Assembly: GCA_015056575.1 (NCBI GenBank)
Contig: SVGA01000013.1
Location: 36,714 to 100,713, forward strand
DNA from: Butyrivibrio sp.
GTDB taxonomy: Bacteria; Bacillota; Clostridia; Lachnospirales; Lachnospiraceae
Direction of reading: 5' to 3'
DNA: 64,000 bases
Part shown: in pieces, positions 24,975-34,209 of the stretch
Layout: every line of letters begins with the position of its first letter
How positions within the stretch are numbered: position 1 is the stretch's first letter
Notes under the pieces: generated by a model
Told to the model about the DNA's origin: nothing
The model's database searches: none
The model's input: only the letters and a program-made list of their open reading frames with translations
Translations under genes and position numbers: made by a program

Positions 24975-27485
24975 GCCTTCGAAGGCGTACACGATCTCGT
25001 AGATGGCCTTGTATAGGTCGTTTGCGATGTTCATCTGCTCAAGGCTCTCCATGATCTGATCCGGGGCGCCGGCAGTCTCCACCGCGCTGTAGATGTCCTT
25101 TTTCAGGGCAAAAGAGATCTCGGCCCGGTTAAGGAAATCGAAAATGGCAGTGTTGATGTCATTCTTCTTAAGTGTCGTGTCACAAGGAAGCGAAACTGTT
25201 ATGTCCTCGTCAAAGCCGCATCCTTCAAGACTTACGGTGAGGATGCACTTCTGTTTATCATAGGCGATGTCCGCATTGATCGATGCACCGCCACTGCTGC
25301 CGCAGTTTACCGTGACATGCTTTTCAATCTCATCCGCGAAGTCCCCAAGTTCTGCGCCGTGTATAACCACGCGGTAATCTCTTTTCCCGGGAAGAAGGCT
25401 AAGATTGCCCTTGGGCGCCTTGATGGTGAGGCTCTTCTCTCCCCCGCATCTCTTCTCACCGCTTTCAGCACCATTCTCACCATTCCCCTCACTCCTGCTC
25501 TTTTCGCTCTCCCACTTCAGCATAAATTCCGTAAATACCGCATCCCCCTCCAGATACTTCATGCTCTCATTGTCATCTTCATACATGGTAAAAGAGCCGT
25601 CTCTGCCTGCGTAGGCATGAATAATGAGGGAATCCGGATTGGCGCAGATATCCTTTGTTCCCAGCTTATCCGTCATGGGAATGATGCTTCCTTCAGGCAC
25701 AAACACCGGTATGGTTTCAAGGCTGCGGTAGCAGTCAATGGTCCTTCCGCCGGAATAAATCATATCAGTAAAGAAATCGTAGTAATTGCCATCGGGAAGG
25801 AAGGTGGTAGTGGGTGCAACATTTATACCCTCGATGCACTTACTTGTAACGGGATTTACAATCATCCCGGTTCCGAAGAAATACTCGTTTCGAACCTTCT
25901 CGTAGGCCTGCTCAAAAGCCGCATCCAACTTGATGTTGTAGTACAAAGGCTGAACGATGGGCTCATCATTTTTGTAAGCCCTGTAGTTCATGGTATACAG
26001 ATACGGCATAAGCTCGTGGCGCAGCTTCAAGAATCTCTTCATTATCTCGCATATATCTTTTCTAAAGCGCCAGGGCTCCTTGCCGTTGAACTCGTTCTTT
26101 TCCGAATGAAGTCTCATTATCGGTGAAAACACGCCATACTGATACCATCTGCACTCCAGCTGATCGTCCTTATAACCGTGGGTGTGACCGCCTATGTCGT
26201 GGCTCCACCAGCCGTAGCCTATATTGGAGGCAGTGGATGTAAAGTACGGCTGAAACTGCAGCGATTCCCAGGTTACAACGGTATCCCCGGAAAAACCAAT
26301 AGGGTATCTGTGGGAGCCGGGGCCCGCGTACCTGGAGAAAGTCAAAGGCCTAAGCCCGTTCCTTCCGCTGTCAAGATAATGGTAGTGGTTCAGGATCCAG
26401 AGAGGATCAAGACCTTTAAGCCCTGTCCTTGTGCCCTGCTGCCAGTCAATCCACCAGAAGTCCACGCCGTCTTTTTCCAAGGGATGGCAAACGCACTTCA
26501 GGTAGCTCTCAATGAACTTGTCGCTGGCGGCATCAAACTCAACAGTCTCTTCACTCTTTGGATCAATCCCCATCCTCTTTGCTATGTCCTCGTAGCAATC
26601 CTCATAGGCTCTTATTCCATCTGCAGGATGAAGATTCAATGTGACCTTCATTCCCCTGTCGTGGAGATATTTAAGGAATCTCTTCGGGTCGGGAAAGAGC
26701 TCTTTATTCCAGGTAAACCCGGTCCAGCCGCTGCCATACTTCGGATCCACATCCACGATATGCCAGTCCATGTCTATTACTGCAACAGAAAAGGGAATGA
26801 CCTCCTCATCGAAGCGCTCCATAAGCTCCATGTAGCTCTTTTCTGAGTATTCATAGTATCTGCTCCACCAGTTTCCAAGAACGAACCTTGGAAGCATTGG
26901 AGTTTTGCCGGTAAGGGCATAGAAGTCCTTAAGGCACCCCTTGTAGTCACTGCCGTAGCCGAAAAGATACAGATCCGTCTCCGGATGGTCTCGCAGAGCC
27001 ACCCAGCCATCCTCTGTTATCACAAGGGAGGCGGAGTCATCAATAAGCCCCCAGCCGTCCTTTGACATAAGTCCTGCATCAATGGGACAGCTTCCGTTCA
27101 CTTCATCCAAAGTCCTTATGGTGCCGCCGAAGTTTCCAGCCTTCACCGGGTCTTTTCCATAGTACCAGTGTCCTATATGGGAGCTGTTGCTGTCCTTTAT
27201 CTCCACGCGAAGCCCCTGGGCAGTGGGCTCTTTCCCGTCGTAGTAAATGTGCAGGAAATCCGTTTCTATCTCCATGAGCTCGCCGCTTTTCTTAAAGCGA
27301 AAATCCGCCCTTGGAAAATCGCGGTTCAGCACAACCTGCGTTGCCCTGTCCTCAAAAACTCCGTCACTGCTGTACTCAAACCTTATGAGCCTCTCAGTTA
27401 GAATCGTGATCCTGCAGTTGCCCTGCCATATGATATTTCCTGCCTCCGAAACAGGGTGTCTCGTAATGTTCAGTGTTTTTTCCAT
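24972..27485 (-). CDS. Glycoside hydrolase family 31 enzyme
   Basis: 837 residues, cytoplasmic (no signal peptide). GH31 (beta/alpha)8 barrel motifs are clear: VIDMDWHIVD, the catalytic nucleophile in DFWWIDWQQGT, RYAGPGSHRYPIGFSGDT with the probable acid/base Asp, and WWSHDIGGHTHG. N-terminal beta-sandwich about 1-190, barrel about 195-560, C-terminal sandwich beyond, plus an extra ~120-residue helical/beta tail. It should release alpha-linked sugars (glucose, xylose or galactose) from imported oligosaccharides; specificity cannot be read. A Glu/Lys/Gly insert (about residues 655-680) looks like a linker. Last gene of the ABC transporter operon. Confidence 0.92.
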   Translation of the reverse strand: MEKTLNITRHPVSEAGNIIWQGNCRITILTERLIRFEYSSDGVFEDRATQVVLNRDFPRADFRFKKSGELMEIETDFLHIYYDGKEPTAQGLRVEIKDSNSSHIGHWYYGKDPVKAGNFGGTIRTLDEVNGSCPIDAGLMSKDGWGLIDDSASLVITEDGWVALRDHPETDLYLFGYGSDYKGCLKDFYALTGKTPMLPRFVLGNWWSRYYEYSEKSYMELMERFDEEVIPFSVAVIDMDWHIVDVDPKYGSGWTGFTWNKELFPDPKRFLKYLHDRGMKVTLNLHPADGIRAYEDCYEDIAKRMGIDPKSEETVEFDAASDKFIESYLKCVCHPLEKDGVDFWWIDWQQGTRTGLKGLDPLWILNHYHYLDSGRNGLRPLTFSRYAGPGSHRYPIGFSGDTVVTWESLQFQPYFTSTASNIGYGWWSHDIGGHTHGYKDDQLECRWYQYGVFSPIMRLHSEKNEFNGKEPWRFRKDICEIMKRFLKLRHELMPYLYTMNYRAYKNDEPIVQPLYYNIKLDAAFEQAYEKVRNEYFFGTGMIVNPVTSKCIEGINVAPTTTFLPDGNYYDFFTDMIYSGGRTIDCYRSLETIPVFVPEGSIIPMTDKLGTKDICANPDSLIIHAYAGRDGSFTMYEDDNESMKYLEGDAVFTEFMLKWESEKSRSEGNGENGAESGEKRCGGEKSLTIKAPKGNLSLLPGKRDYRVVIHGAELGDFADEIEKHVTVNCGSSGGASINADIAYDKQKCILTVSLEGCGFDEDITVSLPCDTTLKKNDINTAIFDFLNRAEISFALKKDIYSAVETAGAPDQIMESLEQMNIANDLYKAIYEIVYAFEG

Positions 27486-27500
27486 TGTTGATCCTCCAGA

Positions 27501-28388
27501 TTATTCCTTAACCGAACCTATTACGATTCCTGTTATGAAGTACTTTTGCAAGAAGGGGTAAATGAGCATCAGCGGAATGACAGCCACCACGATCTTGGCC
27601 GCATTGAGGTTCTGCTCAGATACCTGTGAAGCTCTGATGATGTCTTCCATGGTGCCGTGCTTGATTATCTCTTCCATGTTTATGGTCAGACTCTGGATAT
27701 AGGTCATCAAAGGATAGTTCTCTATCCTCGTGATGTAGATGAGTCCGCTGTAGAAGTCATTCCAGCTGCCCACGATGCTGAAAAGAGTCACCGTGGCAAG
27801 GACAGGAACGGAACACGGAAGGTATACCTTTGTAAGGACCTGAAGGGGATTGGCGCCGTCCAGGACAGCCGCCTCCTCCAAGGACTTGGGTATCCCCAGG
27901 AAAAAATTCATCAAAAGAATCACGTTAAATATTGGCACAGCACCGGGAAGTACCAGTGCCCAGATAGTGTTCAGTAGGTGATATCTCTTTATCGCGAGAA
28001 AGGTCGGGATCATTCCGCCGTTAAAGAGCATGGCAAAAATCAGGATCCCCATGTAGATATCTCTGCCGTGGAACTGCTTGTTGTTCTTGGTAAGCGCGTA
28101 GGCCATGGTGACTGTCAGAAAAAGATTGATGATGACAGCCAGCGCCACACGCAGGATTGATATTAAAAAGGAGCGCCAGTACTGGGCGTCTGTAAGTATT
28201 TCCTCGTAGGCAACGGTGTTGAATCCGATGGGCACAAGGGATACCATGTTTCCTTCTACTGCAGATGCCTTAGAAAAGGAAATGGCAACGATGTACCACA
28301 GGGGAAGAAGACAGCACAGCCCCAGGAAGATAACGATGCCATAGATACAGACAGTACCGGCTTTTCCAAATATTTTCTTTGTATTCAT
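27501..28388 (-). CDS. Carbohydrate ABC transporter permease (LplC/MalG type)
   Basis: 295 residues with six predicted membrane helices and the EAA loop (LEEAAVLDGANPLQV, then a Pro in YLPCSVPV) that contacts the ATPase. The C-terminal LQKYFITGIVIGSVKE is typical of LplC-like permeases of oligosaccharide importers. Lies between the other permease and the GH31 gene with gaps of about 15 bases. No ATPase gene is in the locus, so a shared MsmX-type ATPase is expected. Confidence 0.92.
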   Translation of the reverse strand: MNTKKIFGKAGTVCIYGIVIFLGLCCLLPLWYIVAISFSKASAVEGNMVSLVPIGFNTVAYEEILTDAQYWRSFLISILRVALAVIINLFLTVTMAYALTKNNKQFHGRDIYMGILIFAMLFNGGMIPTFLAIKRYHLLNTIWALVLPGAVPIFNVILLMNFFLGIPKSLEEAAVLDGANPLQVLTKVYLPCSVPVLATVTLFSIVGSWNDFYSGLIYITRIENYPLMTYIQSLTINMEEIIKHGTMEDIIRASQVSEQNLNAAKIVVAVIPLMLIYPFLQKYFITGIVIGSVKE

Positions 28389-28402
28389 ATCTCTTTTCCC
28401 TC

Positions 28403-29296
28403 TTAGAAAATCTTACTGTCTGTGTATTTCTTGGCCAGATGATTGGCAAACATCATAAGCACGAAGGCTATGACTGACTTCATAAGTCCTATGGCCGTGG
28501 CAAAGCTGTATTGCATGGAGGTCAGTCCCACCCTGTACACGTAGGTGTCGATGATGTCGCCTGTCTCATACACCGGCGCGGTATAAAGGTTGTAGACCTG
28601 GTCAAAGCCGGCGTTCAAGATGCTTCCAAGGCTCATGGCACACATGAGCACGATCACGGAGCGCATTCCCGGAAGGGTAACGTGGATCACCCTGTCCCAC
28701 CAGTTTGCGCCGTCGATCTTGGCAGCTTCATGGAGGCCCGGATCTATGGCGGTCAACGCTGCAAGGTAGACCACGGAGTTATAGCCGAACTCTTTCCAGA
28801 CATCGCTACCTATGAGCAGGGGCTGGAAAAAGGAATTGCTACCAAGGAAGTTGATGCCGGTTCCCAGAAGTGCATTCACAAAGCCGTCAAGCCTGAAGAG
28901 GTTCTTGATAGCTGTTGCAAGGATAACCCATGACAGGAAGTGCGGAAGATAGACTATTGTCTGGATGCCTTTTTTCAGCCATGCCTGCCGGATCTCGTTT
29001 AACAGAATCGAAAAAGCAATTGCCATCAGCGTTCCTATCACAATCTTGCCGACCGCGATAACCAGTGTATTTCTGAATATGTTAAATCCATCGGGAATGT
29101 GAAAAAGATAGATGTAATGCTTAAGCCCGACGAATTTGGATCCCAGAAATCCCTTCGCGGGCTTATAATCCTGAAATGCCATGATGATACCGAGCATCGG
29201 CACAAGGTTGAACAGAACAACGAATACCATGCCCGGTAAGATCATGCACTGATAGAACACTTCTGAGGCAATATTCTTGGTTTTTTTCTTAGTCAT
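28403..29296 (-). CDS. Carbohydrate ABC transporter permease (LplB type)
   Basis: 297 residues, six predicted helices and an EAA loop (LHEAAKIDGANWWDR). LplB-like features include VPMLGIIMAFQDYKP near the N-terminus and DTYVYRVGL near the end. It forms the heterodimeric membrane channel with the following permease. The start follows GGGTGAG. Confidence 0.92.
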   Translation of the reverse strand: MTKKKTKNIASEVFYQCMILPGMVFVVLFNLVPMLGIIMAFQDYKPAKGFLGSKFVGLKHYIYLFHIPDGFNIFRNTLVIAVGKIVIGTLMAIAFSILLNEIRQAWLKKGIQTIVYLPHFLSWVILATAIKNLFRLDGFVNALLGTGINFLGSNSFFQPLLIGSDVWKEFGYNSVVYLAALTAIDPGLHEAAKIDGANWWDRVIHVTLPGMRSVIVLMCAMSLGSILNAGFDQVYNLYTAPVYETGDIIDTYVYRVGLTSMQYSFATAIGLMKSVIAFVLMMFANHLAKKYTDSKIF

Positions 29297-29319
29297 ATTG
29301 CACTCACCCGTATCTAAAA

Positions 29320-31077
29320 TTATTTGTTAGCGTAGTACTCTTCCATTTCGGCGATGATCTCTGCGCCGCCGTAGGACATCCAGTCTTCCTTGTACTGCTC
29401 GAAGTACTCGATGGGCTGCTCGCCTGTTACGATCTGGATATAGGCCTTGAGCTCAAGGGTGTCAAGAGCTGCCTTTTTCTGCTCCATTGCTTCCAGGGTA
29501 GGAGGATAAAGAGGTGATACCCAGTTGGCGTTGCCGTTCTTGTTGAGGCCGCCGATGGCTGCGCCAAGTCCCACGATTCTTGAGTTGTAGAAGGACCAGC
29601 CTGTGCGTGTCTCTTCTGTCACATGCTCAGGATCCTTGAGATACTCAAGCATGATGGATGAGCTGTTCTTGTTCTCAGCTGTTGAGGTGTCCTCGGGCTT
29701 AAGCTCTCCCTTGAGAACTGCCTGATGCTCGTTGTAGTAAACATCCTTGGTGGTAGAAGGCAGACACTCGATCTGAACGGGCTTTGTGAAGTTGTCGCCG
29801 CCGTTCTGTACAAAGGACATTACTTCGGGAGCTGTGTCCAGAGTCTCATGTACAAGCTCGTCAAAAAGAACGTTCTGGATCTTGACTGCTGCCTCGGGAT
29901 GCTCATAGTCTTTTCTTACAACAATGAAGTTGTTGGTGGGATTCTCATGGGCAAGATTTACCTTGCCGTTTGCATCCTGGATTGTGTAAGCCACGTACTC
30001 TGCTTCGGGATTGGCATCTTTAACGTGGGAGAATCTCCAGTCAGGCATATGCCATGCACCAAAGGCGATACCGCACTTGTTATCGATCAAAAGAGCTGTG
30101 ACATCCTCGTAAGTTCTTGTTCCGAACTGAGGATCAAGGATTCCCTCTTCAAACCACTGGTGAAGGAGTTCCCAGCTCTTTTTGTTGGCATCTGAAAGAG
30201 TTGACCAGGTGATTGTTCCGTCGCCGTTGTCAAGCCACTTGCCCACGAAACCGCCGTTGGCATTGGCAATCCACTCAGCATCGCCGATACCGTCACTCAT
30301 GGCGATACCGATGGTTCCCTTTCCGGAAACATCCTTGGCAACGAACTCTCTTGCAACATCTGCGATCTCTTCATAGGTCACGCAAAGATCTCCGTCCTCA
30401 TCGGGATTGATGCCAAGCTTATCCATCCAGTCTTTTCTGATCCAGCAGAGTGTGGGAACACCGTTATCGGCGTTGGTTCCGGGAAGAGCCATGAGCTTGC
30501 CGTCAAAGGTAACCATGTCCAGGCCTCTTCCGTCAAAGGATGCGTAGATCTCCTTGATATAATCGCTGGCATATTCGTTGTATACATCAGTCAGGTCGCA
30601 GAGAAGATCACTCTCAACCAGGTCAACCAGAGTGTCATAGTTTGTTACTGTGAACATCTCAGGGATATCACCGCTGGAGGTTGCAAGAGCAATGTGGTTC
30701 TTGTAGTCCTCGTCTGCTGCCTCGATCTCATCTGTGAAGGTTATGTTCAATTTCTCTTTTACATATCTTGTATAAGGATTGTCCTCGAGAGTATCTCCCG
30801 GAAGGAGTGTAGATACTGTGTGCTGTGAAGCAAGTCTTCCGATATGGATATTGAGCTCTTCCCCATAGGGCTCGAATCCCTTTGCAGCGCCGCTTGCGGA
30901 AGTGCTTTCCTGTGCACCCTCTGCTGCGTTTGCGTCTGTAGATACTGTATTATCCGCTGTCTTTGTTGCTGCAGCTGCGCTGGTGTCTGCTGCTGCGTTG
31001 CCGCATGCTGTCATCGCCAGTACGGTGGTTGAAAGCAGTGCGCATGCTATTATTCTTTTTGCCTTTCCCTTTAACAT
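29320..31077 (-). CDS. Extracellular solute-binding lipoprotein (LplA type)
   Basis: 585 residues with a signal peptide and lipobox (LAMTACG), then an Ala/Thr/Asp-rich linker and a large two-lobed family-1 binding domain. The length fits LplA-like proteins, which are longer than MalE. It should capture an oligosaccharide at the surface and deliver it to the two permeases encoded downstream. First gene of the operon, divergent from the regulator genes. Strong AAAGGGG site before ATG 31077. Confidence 0.92.
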   Translation of the reverse strand: MLKGKAKRIIACALLSTTVLAMTACGNAAADTSAAAATKTADNTVSTDANAAEGAQESTSASGAAKGFEPYGEELNIHIGRLASQHTVSTLLPGDTLEDNPYTRYVKEKLNITFTDEIEAADEDYKNHIALATSSGDIPEMFTVTNYDTLVDLVESDLLCDLTDVYNEYASDYIKEIYASFDGRGLDMVTFDGKLMALPGTNADNGVPTLCWIRKDWMDKLGINPDEDGDLCVTYEEIADVAREFVAKDVSGKGTIGIAMSDGIGDAEWIANANGGFVGKWLDNGDGTITWSTLSDANKKSWELLHQWFEEGILDPQFGTRTYEDVTALLIDNKCGIAFGAWHMPDWRFSHVKDANPEAEYVAYTIQDANGKVNLAHENPTNNFIVVRKDYEHPEAAVKIQNVLFDELVHETLDTAPEVMSFVQNGGDNFTKPVQIECLPSTTKDVYYNEHQAVLKGELKPEDTSTAENKNSSSIMLEYLKDPEHVTEETRTGWSFYNSRIVGLGAAIGGLNKNGNANWVSPLYPPTLEAMEQKKAALDTLELKAYIQIVTGEQPIEYFEQYKEDWMSYGGAEIIAEMEEYYANK

Positions 31078-31119
31078 GATGTTTCCCCTTTACAATTTTT
31101 CATGATGTTTTCTGTTCCC

Positions 31120-31131
31120 CATTAGCTAATG
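31120..31131. promoter_or_regulatory. Palindrome upstream of the transporter operon
   Basis: CATTAGCTAATG is a perfect 12-bp palindrome 43 bases before the solute-binding protein start, downstream of a possible -10 TACGAT on the minus strand. It could be an operator for the divergent response regulator or another factor. Confidence 0.35.
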
Positions 31132-31293
31132 TCTCGACACTGATATCGTAGCATTCGGATTTTTTGGTTTACATATAAATCTTTTTGGATTTGTATCACT
31201 TTTTTAGGACATTTTTTTTACCGATTGTACTTCGGATTGTAACTGATATAATGGTTCTTGTAAAAACGTTTTTAATACCGGAGGTACGCGCAT

Positions 31294-32046
31294 ATGTCCT
31301 ATAATATGCTGATCGCTGAGGATGAGAAAAATGAATACGATCTTGTGATCTTCCTGCTTCAGAAGCTCAACTTAAGTGATGCCTTTAATGTACTTCATGC
31401 CTCCAACGGAAGGCAGGCCCTTGAGATCTTAAAGGATACTCCTATTGACGTTCTTCTGACTGATATAGAGATGCCCTTCGTGAGCGGACTTGACCTGGCA
31501 AAGAAGGCCAGAGAAAACAATAAGGAGCTGCCGATACTTTTTTTCAGCTGCTATGACAACTTCTCCTATGCCAAGACTGCCCTGTCTGTTGGCGCGTGCA
31601 ACTATATGCTGAAGCCCCTGGATCCCAGCGAGTTTGAGACCACCATGGACAGCACCTTGAAGCTCCTTGACAAGACCAGCCGCAAGAACGAGCTGCTTCT
31701 TGAGGCCGCCTGCAAATCCGACGGCGGCAAGCACTCCGTGGAACTGGTCAAAAGATATATCAAAGCCAATTACCATAAGGATATATCCCTTAACAGTCTT
31801 GCGGAGATGGTCTATTTGAATACCAGCTACTTAAGCACCATATTTAAGGCAGAGACCGGGTGCGGCATCAACAAATACATCAAGAACGTCCGCATGGAGA
31901 AGGCCAAAGAGCTGCTTCTTACCACCAATATGAAGATTGCGGATATCGGGATAAGCGTGGGATTTCGGAATACTTCCTATTTCGTGAAGAGCTTCCACGA
32001 TCACTTCGGAAAAACACCTGAAAAAATAAGAAACAGGGAGAACTGA
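31294..32046 (+). CDS. Response regulator with AraC-type DNA-binding domain (YesN-like)
   Basis: 250 residues. Receiver domain 1-120 with the acidic pocket (AEDEKNE) and phospho-acceptor Asp in VLLTDIEMPF; conserved Lys in YMLKPLDP. C-terminal AraC domain about 148-248 with two HTHs (LNSLAEMVYLNTSYLSTIF and IADIGISVGFRNTSYFVKSF). Short for YesN, lacking a long middle region. It lies divergent to the sugar transporter operon and 6 bases before its kinase, so it very probably activates that operon. Confidence 0.93.
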   Translation: MSYNMLIAEDEKNEYDLVIFLLQKLNLSDAFNVLHASNGRQALEILKDTPIDVLLTDIEMPFVSGLDLAKKARENNKELPILFFSCYDNFSYAKTALSVGACNYMLKPLDPSEFETTMDSTLKLLDKTSRKNELLLEAACKSDGGKHSVELVKRYIKANYHKDISLNSLAEMVYLNTSYLSTIFKAETGCGINKYIKNVRMEKAKELLLTTNMKIADIGISVGFRNTSYFVKSFHDHFGKTPEKIRNREN

Positions 32047-32052
32047 AAATTC

Positions 32053-33753
32053 ATGAAAACAGGGATGTTCTGGTATAAGAACCTTAAATTCAGATATAAA
32101 ATTCAGCTATTATGTTTTATCGTCAGTCTGATTCCTGTCATATTGCTGGGAGCCTTCTGTACTATACAGTCCAGAAGGCTTCTGGTTTCTCAGGAGAAGA
32201 CCAATATAAACAGCATTCTTGATCAGGCGGCCTCTTCCCTTGATCACTATCTGTCTCTTCAGGAGAGCATCATCACTACCCTGGCCTGGGATGAGGCGAT
32301 ACAGTCTGCGGTGGACAAGAGCTACAGCAGTAACTATGAGATGTTTCTGGCAAACTCGGAGGTCTTCGATTCAAAGTTTCTGATGATACAGGCCATGCAT
32401 CCCGAGATTGAGGGGATAACTCTGTACACTCAGACCAATCTTTTCCCCCATGGGACGACGCTAAAGCAGCTGTCGGACCTTGAGGGTTACAGCTGGTATG
32501 AGGACGCTCTTTCTGCCCAGAAGCCCTTCTATATATTCGACAGGGATAACGGCAAATTCATTCTGGTCTATCTTCTTCCCTGCAGCTTCTACAAAAATGT
32601 CATGACCATTAATCTGTCCTACGATTACGCCTTTTCCGGCTATAAGTCCCTGTTTGAGGACGACTATGCGGTCGGGATATATGACAGCGCAGGGCAGCTG
32701 ATCTTTGATCATTCTTCATTTACCGATGCTCCTGCAGATGACTTTTTTGACCGGGAGCTTGCATCTACGCTTTCAAAAGACGTGGGCTCCGAGTACTTCA
32801 GAGAGGTTTCCGGGGAGGATGCCCACGGCTGGAAGATCGTAGTGTACAGGCCTTTGGAGTTTATCACCAGCTCAGCTAATTCCTTTATCCTGGTTGTCAT
32901 GGGCATGATCGCCCTGTGTATAGTCTCCATGATCTATCTTGGGGTTGTCCTCTCCAAGTACCTGGTGGAGCCGCTGGAGAAGCTTGCCGACAATATGGAC
33001 AGGATCAGTGCCGATAACTTCACGGTTACCGTTGAGAGCAGGGACAATGATGAGATTGCCAAGCTTATCGGCGCCTTTGACAACATGGCAAAGCGTCTCG
33101 AGAGCACCATTTATGAGCTGTATGTCAACAAGCTTGCCAAGCAGGAGTATCGTCTTCAGATGCTGCAGTCCCAGATAAATCCGCACTTTTTGTACAACTG
33201 CCTCTCAATGATCAACAGCAAGGCCATTCTGGCGGGGCAGACGGAGATCAGCAGCATTGCGCTCCAGCTGTCCACCTTCTATCGGACCACGCTGAACAAG
33301 GGGCACAATACCACCAGGCTTGCAGATGAGTGGAAGAACACCCTTTCCTATCTGGAGATCCAGCGGATGCTGCACTCGGATTCTTTTGAATTCAGTTATG
33401 ATGTGGATGAGTCACTGTTTGAATGCCGGATAATCAACCTGATCATCCAGCCTCTTGTGGAGAATGCCATTGTACATGGCATAAGATATATCGATAGGGA
33501 AAACTATGTGGGGAAGATCAGGATAAACATCCGGCGGGATGATGGAAACATCCTGATAACGGTCGAGGACAACGGATGCGGCATGGACAGGAACACCCTG
33601 GACAATATCCTCACCGCCCAGACCAAGGGCTACGGCATCCGAAATGTGGACCAGCGCATTAAGCTCTACTTCGGCCAGAAATACGGCATCAGTTACGAAA
33701 GCGAGGTGGGCGTCGGCACCACGGCCTGCATCCGTCTACCGGTGAATGAATAA
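32053..33753 (+). CDS. Sensor histidine kinase (YesM/LytS type)
   Basis: 566 residues. Membrane helix at about 20-40, extracellular sensor domain to about 275, second helix about 278-300, HAMP at about 300-355, then the His_kinase domain with QINPHFLYNCL (phospho-acceptor His) and a HATPase with EDNGCGM (G-box). It pairs with the AraC-type response regulator just upstream. It is expected to sense the sugar, directly or through the binding protein, and to switch on the transport/GH31 operon. Confidence 0.93.
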   Translation: MKTGMFWYKNLKFRYKIQLLCFIVSLIPVILLGAFCTIQSRRLLVSQEKTNINSILDQAASSLDHYLSLQESIITTLAWDEAIQSAVDKSYSSNYEMFLANSEVFDSKFLMIQAMHPEIEGITLYTQTNLFPHGTTLKQLSDLEGYSWYEDALSAQKPFYIFDRDNGKFILVYLLPCSFYKNVMTINLSYDYAFSGYKSLFEDDYAVGIYDSAGQLIFDHSSFTDAPADDFFDRELASTLSKDVGSEYFREVSGEDAHGWKIVVYRPLEFITSSANSFILVVMGMIALCIVSMIYLGVVLSKYLVEPLEKLADNMDRISADNFTVTVESRDNDEIAKLIGAFDNMAKRLESTIYELYVNKLAKQEYRLQMLQSQINPHFLYNCLSMINSKAILAGQTEISSIALQLSTFYRTTLNKGHNTTRLADEWKNTLSYLEIQRMLHSDSFEFSYDVDESLFECRIINLIIQPLVENAIVHGIRYIDRENYVGKIRINIRRDDGNILITVEDNGCGMDRNTLDNILTAQTKGYGIRNVDQRIKLYFGQKYGISYESEVGVGTTACIRLPVNE

Positions 33754-33766
33754 AAAATGAGCCCTG

Positions 33767-33789
33767 TTAATGATAAATTTTATCATTTT
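33767..33789 (+). terminator. A+T-rich hairpin after the kinase gene
   Basis: AATGATAAA and TTTATCATT form an inverted repeat followed by TTG, just after the kinase stop. The preceding AATGAGCCC resembles the start of the GC-rich repeat. Weak evidence for termination. Confidence 0.4.
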
Positions 33790-33898
33790 GCAGAGTAATC
33801 AAAGTGCTACGCATCGGTTTTTTAAGTTTATAATTATTAATTACCTTAAAAAATAAATTTATCGCCACGTTTAAGGTGCGTGGGGAAAGGACATAACA

Positions 33899-34195
33899 AT
33901 GATCAAATGGAACACAATCGGCAAAGTTGCCTGCGGTTTTCTGCTTGGAACAGCCGGAGTAAAGGTACTTGGAAGCAAGGATGCCAAGAAATGCTACACA
34001 CATCTGACAGCTGCTGCATATCGCTGCAAGGACTCAGTGATGGAGACCTACACAACCATTAAGGAGAACTGCCAGGATATAAATGCAGATGCAAAAGAGA
34101 TAAACGAGGCGCGCTACGCCAAGGAGAGAGAACAGGAAATCGCCGATGCAAGGGCTGTTATTGAGAAAGCACAGGCAGAAGCAGAAAACGCCTGA
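33899..34195 (+). CDS. DUF6110 family protein, partner of the metal ATPase
   Basis: 98 residues. An N-terminal hydrophobic segment with GFLLGTAGVKVLGS precedes DAKKCYTHLTAAAYRCKD and a long charged helix (NADAKEINEARY, then Glu/Ala-rich to the end). This matches DUF6110. It lies 14 bases upstream of a P-type ATPase, its normal neighbour. The layout (Gly-rich membrane anchor, D-A-K-K-x-Y, Glu-rich tail) recalls the PacL (DUF1490) chaperones that assist CtpC-type ATPases in mycobacteria; that parallel is inference. Start after GGGGAAAGGA. Confidence 0.85.
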   Translation: MIKWNTIGKVACGFLLGTAGVKVLGSKDAKKCYTHLTAAAYRCKDSVMETYTTIKENCQDINADAKEINEARYAKEREQEIADARAVIEKAQAEAENA

Positions 34196-34209
34196 GAACG
34201 AGGCATCAT

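Noticed and set aside
25317..26126. 269-codon plus-strand ORF inside the GH31 gene
   Set aside because: Antisense to conserved catalytic-domain sequence, with no start signal and no family resemblance.
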